A DNA stretch of 64,000 nt from the NCBI RefSeq assembly GCF_003173775.1, contig NZ_CP029552.1, positions 4,653,001-4,717,000 on the forward strand. The letters are read 5' to 3'. The notes under the pieces were generated by a model. The model was not told where the DNA came from, did not search any database, and worked only from the letters and a program-made list of their open reading frames with translations. The translations under genes and the position numbers were made by a program. The DNA comes from Methylobacterium sp. 17Sr1-1. GTDB lineage: Bacteria > Pseudomonadota > Alphaproteobacteria > Rhizobiales > Beijerinckiaceae. This document shows, one piece after another, positions 58,879-64,000 of the stretch (positions within the stretch are counted from its first letter, which is position 1; every line of letters begins with the position of its first letter).

Positions 58879-59136
58879 ATGCGTCCTGCCATCTTCGATC
58901 CGTTCGGCGAGCGTCTGGACCTGCGTTCCGCGCAGGAGACCGCGTGCGCGCCGGCGCGCCGCCGTCCGGTCCGGACCCGGCGGATCGTCGGTGCCGTGCT
59001 GTTCTGGGCCCTGGCGGCCGGGTTGATCACCGCCCGCGGCGTCTTCTTCGATCCGAGCACCGCCTTCGGGCCCGACGCTCCGGCCCGCGTCGCCGCTACG
59101 GACGCACCGGTCGCGCCGGCGCCGGTCCTGCGCTGA
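58879..59136 (+). CDS. Small hypothetical membrane protein (85 aa)
   Basis: An 85-residue protein starting [15 protein letters not shown]. It has a basic stretch (RRRPVRTRR), one transmembrane helix (about 36-52, [17 protein letters not shown]) and a short Ala/Pro-rich tail. The orientation rule (positive inside) places the C-terminus outside the membrane. The in-frame codons upstream give a longer version (to 58834) that adds nothing typical. No family is recognised, and it stands alone between two regulatory or decayed genes. Confidence 0.5.
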   Translation: MRPAIFDPFGERLDLRSAQETACAPARRRPVRTRRIVGAVLFWALAAGLITARGVFFDPSTAFGPDAPARVAATDAPVAPAPVLR

Positions 59137-59244
59137 CGCGACGTCCTTCGGAAGAACGAAAGCTCGGCACCCCACATCAGGTCGTGCTCAGAGGTGTTTC
59201 GCCTTCGGCGCCGTGAGATTCCGCTCCGATACCGGAGCGACCCG

Positions 59245-59787
59245 ATGCTGCTCTTTCGCAAGCGCGCCGAGACGGCGGTGTTCGGCCTCGGCTAGCTTCA
59301 GGGGCGCGAAGCGCAAGTTCCGGCAGCTGGGTGACGGCGTCTGTCGTCACCGCCATGGGCTGCGCCGCCGGCACCGCCCCGAACCCGACCTACGAGGAAG
59401 TCTGCTCGGGGCGCACCGGCCACACCGAGGTCGTGCTCGTCGCCTACCGCCCGCGCCTGATGCCGTTTGTCGTCCTGCTCGAGACCTTCTGGGTGAGCCA
59501 CGACCCGACTCAGGGCCTGCGCCAGGGCAACGATGTCGGCACGCGGTACCGCTCGGGCATCACCTGCCCGACGAGGCCTGCCGGGCCGAGGCCACGCGCG
59601 ACGCTTACGCCGCCGCCCTGAAGGCCCGCGTCTGCGGCCCGATCACCACCGGGATCCGCGACGGCGGTTCGTTCCACTCCGCCGAGGAGTACCACCAGCA
59701 ATCCCTGGCGAAAAACCCGGGCGGCTATGGCGGGCTCGGGGGCACCGGCGTGTCCTGCCCGATCGGGATGGCGTCGCGCCGGAGTAA
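59245..59787 (+). pseudogene. msrA: Peptide methionine sulfoxide reductase A, decayed
   Basis: Segments of MsrA appear in order but in different frames. [16 protein letters not shown], with a large internal deletion and a lost cysteine motif, comes first. Then come [16 protein letters not shown] (corresponding to GCFWGAERKFWQLGDGV), [20 protein letters not shown] and [20 protein letters not shown] in the next frame. Finally [20 protein letters not shown] and [20 protein letters not shown] return to the first frame. At least three frame changes and a deletion are needed to join them. The active-site cysteine of GCFWG is gone. Functional MsrA repairs oxidised methionine, so an intact copy may exist elsewhere. 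Confidence 0.85.
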
Positions 59788-59843
59788 GCGCGGGAACCGG
59801 GGCTGGGGTAGCGGGACCGGAGCGTGCCGGTCCCGACTTGCCG

Positions 59844-60794
59844 TCACCGCGCCTTCAGCACCGTGCGGCAGGCATCCGGCAGGCCCGCGAGCGTCATCGG
59901 CGGGCGCGGCTTGCCGGGCGGGCGGGGCTTGGGGTTCAGCACCGCGTCCGTGAACCAGTAATCGAGCTCGGCGCCGCAGCCGTCGCCGGAGGGCGGCGGG
60001 TCCTGGTCGTGGCAGGCCGCCTCGCCCGCCGGGCAGTCGAGCCGGATGTGGAAGTGGTAGTTGTGGCCGTAGATCGGCCGCACCTTGGTGAGCCAGCTCC
60101 GGTCCGATCCCGCTTCGCGGCACAAAGCCCGCTTGATCGCCGGGTTGACGAAGATCCGCGCCACCTCCGGCTCGCGCGACACCATTTTGATCAACCGCAG
60201 GTGCTCGGGCAGCCACACGCCCGGGTCGATGTCGCGCCGGTCCGGCCGCACCACGTTGGTGGCCGACATCTCCTCGCGCTCGGCCCGGGTCAGGCGCCGG
60301 TCCGGCATCGGGGTCAGCCAGATGTCGGCGTCGAGGCCGAGCTGGTGCGAGGCGTGGCCGGTCAGCATCGGCCCGCCCCGGGGCTGGGACATGTCGCCGA
60401 CGAGGAGCCCCGGCCAGCCCGCCTTGCGCGGCGCCTCGGTGGCGATCTTCTCCAGGAAGGCGACGAGCCGCGGATGGCCCCAGTTCCGGTTGCGCGACAG
60501 GCGCATCACCTGCCAGGTCGCGCCGTCGATCGGCAGGGCCTCGGCGCCGGCCACGCAGCCGCGCGCGTAGCCGCCGATCGCCTGCGGCGGCAGGGCGGCC
60601 GGCGTCGTCGCGCGGCCGAACAGGGCCTTGGCCGGCGTCGAGGGATCGTCCGGGTTGGCGAGCGGCGGCAGCGGCTTCGGGGTGAGGGTGCCGCGATCCT
60701 GCGCCAGGGCGGGCGCGGCGAGCGCGAGGAAGGCCGTCAGGACGGCGGCACGGCGAATCGGCATGGACCGCGGAAGGAAGGAGCGCAGGAGCAT
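59844..60794 (-). CDS. mepA: Penicillin-insensitive murein endopeptidase MepA
   Basis: A 316-residue (or 306, if started at the second Met) LAS metallopeptidase that cleaves D-Ala-meso-diaminopimelate cross-links in peptidoglycan. The signal peptide is [16 protein letters not shown]. Zinc-ligand motifs are present: [12 protein letters not shown] (H and D near residue 150) and [14 protein letters not shown] (H-x-H near 255). Paired cysteines (CVAGAE, LCREAG, DCPAG, ACHDQ, GCGAEL, ACRTVL) fit a disulphide-rich periplasmic protein. The longer frame to 60959 is repeat-derived. It lies next to the msrA remnant and diverges from the PRC-barrel gene. Confidence 0.92.
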   Translation of the reverse strand: MLLRSFLPRSMPIRRAAVLTAFLALAAPALAQDRGTLTPKPLPPLANPDDPSTPAKALFGRATTPAALPPQAIGGYARGCVAGAEALPIDGATWQVMRLSRNRNWGHPRLVAFLEKIATEAPRKAGWPGLLVGDMSQPRGGPMLTGHASHQLGLDADIWLTPMPDRRLTRAEREEMSATNVVRPDRRDIDPGVWLPEHLRLIKMVSREPEVARIFVNPAIKRALCREAGSDRSWLTKVRPIYGHNYHFHIRLDCPAGEAACHDQDPPPSGDGCGAELDYWFTDAVLNPKPRPPGKPRPPMTLAGLPDACRTVLKAR

Positions 60795-60943
60795 GGGCCG
60801 CAGGCTAGCGCCCCGATTGCCCGGGGGGAACTGCCTCGCTGCTCCGCCATTCGCCGCAGCGTTCCCTTCGGGACCCGGCTCCGGAACAGGCTCCCCGGCG
60901 GCAGCGTTGCCGGGGAAGAAACGAATGGATCGGGAGAGTTCCG

Positions 60944-61357
60944 ATGACCACCGTCGCACCGACCGTCGGCGATCGCTCCGACATGAGCAGCACCACCACC
61001 AGCGAGACCAACGCGCTGATCGCCAGCGACCGCGTCGAGGGCACCGCCGTGCGTCGCCCGAACGGCGACAGCATCGGCCGCATCGAGCGCCTGATGATCG
61101 AGAAGGCCACCGGCAAGGTGGTCTACGCCGTGATGAGCTTCGGCGGCTTCCTCGGCATCGGCGAAGGCTACCACACCGTCCCGTGGTCGACCCTGCGCTT
61201 CGCGCCGGAACTCGACGCCTACGTCCTCGACCTCACCGAGGACCAGCTCCGCGCCGCACCGCCGGCCTCGGCGGAGGGCAACGACCCCTCCTACGACCGA
61301 AAGTGGGAGGAGCACGTCCACCAGTACTTCAACGCGACGCCGTACTGGAGCATCTGA
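60944..61357 (+). CDS. PRC-barrel domain-containing protein
   Basis: A 137-residue protein. A Ser/Thr-rich N-terminus (about 1-27) is followed by a PRC-barrel: LIASDRVEGTAVRRPNGDSI, then GRIERLMIEKATGKVVYAVM, FGGFLGIGEGYHTVPWSTL and ELDAYVLDLTEDQLRAAP. This is the pattern of stand-alone PRC-barrel proteins, which are often stress-induced in Methylobacterium and Rhizobium relatives. A C-terminal tail ends KWEEHVHQYFNATPYW. It has no signal peptide. Its 5' end overlaps in position with the longer reading of mepA on the other strand, and a CCCCGGC/GCCGGGG hairpin lies 30 bases before the start. The precise role is unknown. Confidence 0.88.
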   Translation: MTTVAPTVGDRSDMSSTTTSETNALIASDRVEGTAVRRPNGDSIGRIERLMIEKATGKVVYAVMSFGGFLGIGEGYHTVPWSTLRFAPELDAYVLDLTEDQLRAAPPASAEGNDPSYDRKWEEHVHQYFNATPYWSI

Positions 61358-61378
61358 CACGTCCTGGCGGAGGCAGCC

Positions 61379-61738
61379 TCACGGCGCCTCCGCCGGCACG
61401 CCCGACAGGGTCCAGCGGCACAGGCTCGTCTCCTTCACCTTCAGGCAATCGTAGGCCGTACCGCCGATCACCACTCGCTCGGCATTGCCTTCGACCCGGT
61501 CGCGGCCGACCCGCGTGCAGCCGAGATGATCGGCCTTCGGATCGGAGAGCCGCGTGCGGATCGCGGCGGGGTTTCCTCCCGTCTCCGCCATCAGGATGCG
61601 CAGGTTCGACAGGGCCCCGCAGGTCAGGACCTTCTCGGGTCCGGCGGGCTTGGGGGGTGTCTTGGGCTTCTGCTGGGCGCTCGCGGGCTCCGCCATCAGC
61701 GCGAGGACGAGCCCGAACCCGGCGAGAACGCGCCTCAC
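61379..61738 (-). CDS. Exported hypothetical protein with four cysteines
   Basis: A 119-residue protein starting at a GTG (V-R-R-V-L-A-G-F-G), with a signal peptide (VLAGFGLVLALMAEPASA). A Pro/Lys linker (QQKPKTPPKPAGPEK) leads to a small domain with cysteines in VLTCGALSN, HLGCTRVG, YDCLKV and SLCRWTL, which could form two disulphides. The EVE gene precedes it on the same strand, 17 bases away, so the two are probably co-transcribed. No family recognised. Confidence 0.65.
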   Translation of the reverse strand: MRRVLAGFGLVLALMAEPASAQQKPKTPPKPAGPEKVLTCGALSNLRILMAETGGNPAAIRTRLSDPKADHLGCTRVGRDRVEGNAERVVIGGTAYDCLKVKETSLCRWTLSGVPAEAP

Positions 61739-61755
61739 GCCCGCGCCCTCATCGA

Positions 61756-62169
61756 TCAGAGGCCCCCCATGCGGCGCACCAGCGCCCACTCCGCCTCGCT
61801 GACCGGCTGCACCGACAGGCGCGAGTTGTTGACGAGCACCATCTCGCGCAAAGCCGGCTCGGCCTTGATCGCCTCCAGGCTGACGGGGTTGGGCAGGCCT
61901 GCGACCGCCTTCAGGTCGACCATGCCGAAGCGGCCGGTCTCGTCGGTGTGGTCGGGATAGTAGGTCCGGATCACCTCGACGATGCCGACCACCGCCTTGC
62001 CCTCGTTCGAGTGATAGAAGAAGCCCTGCTCGCCGAGTTGCATCGCCTCGAGGTTCTTGCGGGCGACGTGGTTGCGCACGCCGTTCCAGAACGTTCCCGC
62101 TGCGCCAGCGGCGACCTGGTCGTCCCACGACCAGACCGAGGGCTCGGACTTGTAGAGCCAGTACGCCAT
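61756..62169 (-). CDS. EVE domain-containing protein
   Basis: A 137-residue protein made of a single EVE (PUA-like) domain. It begins MAYWLYKSEPSVWSWDDQVA, followed by WNGVRNHVARKNLEAMQLGE and GFFYHSNEGKAVVGIVEVIR near residue 50. Then come YYPDHTDETGRFGMVDLKAV near 70 and a C-terminal LVNNSRLSVQPVSEAEW, typical of the thymocyte nuclear protein 1/YtqA-like branch. EVE domains bind modified bases in DNA or RNA. It is upstream of a small exported protein gene on the same strand. A free-standing EVE domain of this kind is widespread in proteobacteria. Confidence 0.93.
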   Translation of the reverse strand: MAYWLYKSEPSVWSWDDQVAAGAAGTFWNGVRNHVARKNLEAMQLGEQGFFYHSNEGKAVVGIVEVIRTYYPDHTDETGRFGMVDLKAVAGLPNPVSLEAIKAEPALREMVLVNNSRLSVQPVSEAEWALVRRMGGL

Positions 62170-62431
62170 CCCGTCGTCTTCCCTCTCGCGCGACGCGCAG
62201 ATGTTCTCGCGCGCGAAGCGCGCATGGCCCCCATCGCCCGATCCGGGGGCGGGAGTCCAGGGGGCCTGAGCCGGGTCGTCCTGCGGTCACCTGACCCAGG
62301 GTTCTCCGACTCGGCCTGTGCCACAGCCGCATGCCGGGTCGTAGACCGACAGCAGAGCGCGAGAGCGTTGCAATCCCGATCGCCGACGTCGCGAGCATCG
62401 CTGCAGAACCGCGTATCATCGCACCGGCGGC

Positions 62432-63064
62432 ATGACGACGAAGCGGGGCGGATCGGGCGTGGACTGGACCCGGTTTCTCTCGGCGGGCGGGTTCGCGGTC
62501 GCGATGCCGGCGACGCCCGGCCCGAACAACACCATGGTGGTGGCTTCCGGCGCGACCTACGGCTTTGCCCGCACCGTGCCGCACATGCTCGGCATCGCAG
62601 CAGGTTTCCCCGTGATGCTGGTTGTCCTCGGCACCGCAGGCCTACCGCTGCTCACCGATCCCTGGGTCCGCGCGGGGCCGAAATGGTGGGGGCGGCCTAC
62701 CTGCTCTGGCTCGCCTGGAAGATCGCGAGGTCCGATCCCGATCCAGCCGACTCCGCCATGAAGACGTTCGGTTGCCCCTTCGGCTTCCTGCAGGCAGCCC
62801 TGTTCGGTGGGTGAACCCGAAGGCCTGGATCGTCGCCGCGGGCGCGCTCGCCACCGACACGGCGCAAGCCGAGGCCGCCCCGCTCGCCGCGACGGTCGCG
62901 CTCGCGATCCTGTTCGGGCTCGTCGCTCTGCCCTGCTCGGGTTTCGGACGCTGATCGGCGTCGGCACCGCCCGGGTGCTGAGGACGGGGCAGGCCTTGCG
63001 GCTGTTCAACCTCGCGACGGCGGGGCTGCTGGTGGCGTCCCCGGTGCCGACCCTGCGGGATTAA
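62432..63064 (+). pseudogene. LysE/RhtB family transporter, decayed by frameshifts
   Basis: Pieces of a LysE-type exporter lie in order in three frames. GGFAVAMPATPGPNNTMVVA comes first, then VPHMLGIAAGFPVMLVVLGT. A frame change follows near 62675, leading to GAEMVGAAYLLWLAWKIARS and FGFLQAALFGG. A stop intervenes, then VNPKAWIVAAGALATDTAQA after another change near 62810, and LIGVGTARVLRTGQALRLFN after a third change near 62945. The expected family words (PGPN near the N-terminus, Q-x-x-N-P-K-A near the middle) are recognisable. It may be a true pseudogene or reflect assembly errors in GC-rich DNA. Confidence 0.85.
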
Positions 63065-63116
63065 GCGGGATTAAGGATGAACGGCCGCGTTTCCCGTGAA
63101 ACACTTTTTCAGGGTG

Positions 63117-63141
63117 CGCGGGCCGGGGCTTCCGGCCCGCG
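63117..63141 (-). terminator. Hairpin after secB
   Basis: CGCGGGCCGG pairs with CCGGCCCGCG across a 5-base loop, 11 bases past the secB stop codon on the minus strand. No T-tract follows in that direction, although ACTTTTTCA lies beyond it on the plus strand. It probably ends the leftward secB transcript. Confidence 0.55.
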
Positions 63142-63152
63142 CGGGCACCGTA

Positions 63153-63650
63153 TTACGCCACGCCGCCCTGCGCCTGGGCCTCGGCGGCCTTCTGGCGATA
63201 GAGGCCGACGAAGTCGATCGGATCAATGTAGAGGGGCGGGAAGCCGCCGTTGCGCACCGCATCGGCGATGATCTGGCGGGCGAACGGGAACAGCAGCCGC
63301 GGGCACTCGATCATCACCGCCGGGTGCATCTGGTCCTGCGGGATGTTGCGCAGGCGGAAGATGCCCGCATAGGTCAGCTCGAACGCGAACAGCACGTCGC
63401 CGCCGGTCTTGGCGTCGCCCTCGAGGCGCAGCTCGACCTCGAAATCCTCCTCGGCGAGCTGCCGGGCGTTGACGTTGACCTGGATGTTGATCTGCGGGCC
63501 CTGCTCCTGCGGCTGCAGCGAGCGCGGCGCGTTCGGGTTCTCGAAGGAGAGGTCCTTGGCGTATTGCGCCAGGGCGTTGAGGGTCGGGGTGAAGTCGTCG
63601 GGCTGCGCCGCGGCGCCACCGTTGCCGTTCGGGAGCGGGGAATCGGCCAT
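63153..63650 (-). CDS. secB: Protein-export chaperone SecB
   Basis: A 165-residue tetrameric chaperone that holds unfolded precursor proteins and hands them to SecA. The N-terminus carries a Gly/Asn/Ala-rich extension (about 1-22), then the SecB fold: [20 protein letters not shown] near residue 27, [20 protein letters not shown] near 58 and [17 protein letters not shown] near 90. The block [20 protein letters not shown] near 118 comes next, and [15 protein letters not shown] is at the C-terminus. ATG 63650 was chosen because the longer frame before it lies in the promoter region. In many alphaproteobacteria it sits near dnaQ; here it is far from it. Confidence 0.95.
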   Translation of the reverse strand: MADSPLPNGNGGAAAQPDDFTPTLNALAQYAKDLSFENPNAPRSLQPQEQGPQINIQVNVNARQLAEEDFEVELRLEGDAKTGGDVLFAFELTYAGIFRLRNIPQDQMHPAVMIECPRLLFPFARQIIADAVRNGGFPPLYIDPIDFVGLYRQKAAEAQAQGGVA

Positions 63651-64000
63651 GGCGGAGGGTTCCTTCGAGGGCTGGACGTAAACGACGGGCCGGCGCGCGC
63701 TGGCGCGAAAAACGGCGCGCGCGTCGGCGGCGTTGCGGCTATCATGCCCGCAGGCCGCGAACAAGCAGAGGCGCCGATCATCCCTTTCGCGCCACGGCCC
63801 CAGCCTTCCCAATACAGCGGCAGGCCAGCTTCTCCGGCAAAGCCCAGCAGGATCGAGGCCGGGAACACGGCCAAGGAACATGGCATCGTCGTGCGCGGGC
63901 GCCTGGATACGGCAGGGCCCCGGCCCCATATCAACAGAATGGCCCGCGATGCGGCGCCGGCCGGACGCTTGCCACGCCCCGGTCCCGGTGCCAAAGCCGT
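63651..64000. other. Upstream region of secB to the window edge
   Basis: About 350 bases. No gene is supported on either strand. The first 90 bases, with GCGCGCGCTGGCGCG and GCGCGCGCGTCGG, should hold the secB promoter. The reading frame that runs from secB back to 63994 is a by-product of high GC. Confidence 0.4.

Noticed and set aside
59213..59953. A 246-codon frame as an intact MsrA
   Set aside because: Only its C-terminal part matches MsrA; the N-terminal and middle parts match in other frames, and the active-site motif is lost, so it is listed as a pseudogene.

Overview
The window is very GC-rich alphaproteobacterial DNA. MucR, HemJ, a FixK/Fnr-type regulator, a NepR-like protein, DhaKL, several families of long intergenic palindromes and the gene order around hemE all point to Hyphomicrobiales, most likely Methylobacterium or a close relative. 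This assignment is by gene content and repeat style only. I see no rRNA, tRNA, CRISPR array, prophage or intact insertion sequence.

Layout. 1-3.6 kb: Crp/Fnr regulator, a NepR-like small protein and several small uncharacterised genes. 3.8-6.7 kb: a divergent PEP carboxylase family protein. 7-11.5 kb: a membrane protein with a degenerate SNase-like domain, an exported protein, a lipid kinase and TerC. 12-15.4 kb: class A acid phosphatase, an alpha/beta hydrolase, hemJ and hemE. 15.4-16.0 kb: a non-coding segment with the architecture of the alphaproteobacterial chromosome origin (CtrA box, DnaA boxes, clustered GANTC sites), followed by ppsR-maf-aroE-coaE-dnaQ, the order found beside the Caulobacter origin. 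19.7-27.9 kb: a vapB-like remnant, gcvT-gcvH-gcvP and a divergent homodimeric pyruvate dehydrogenase E1. 28-34.6 kb: a complete MoxR/DUF58/Bat operon. 34.7-45 kb: a carbamoylase-type hydrolase, a D-amino-acid dehydrogenase-like enzyme, a soluble triple-PAS chemoreceptor with PilZ, a hybrid histidine kinase, DhaKL and a methyltransferase in less GC-rich DNA. 45.4-47.9 kb: MucR and a Rieske/FAD oxidoreductase.

48-57 kb: an accessory catabolic island. A MarR regulator, thioesterase, feruloyl-CoA synthase-like ligase, two periplasmic binding proteins, a crotonase, a 3-hydroxyacyl-CoA dehydrogenase, a beta-keto acid cleavage enzyme (DUF849) and a DUF3237 protein sit in divergent operons. Together they suggest CoA-dependent side-chain shortening of hydroxycinnamic acids, with carnitine-like substrates as the alternative.

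57-64 kb: a PAS-HTH regulator, a decayed msrA, mepA, a PRC-barrel protein, an EVE-domain protein, a decayed lysE-family gene and secB.

Intergenic DNA is dominated by at least six palindromic repeat families. One of them occurs three times directly upstream of genes and shows compensatory stem changes.
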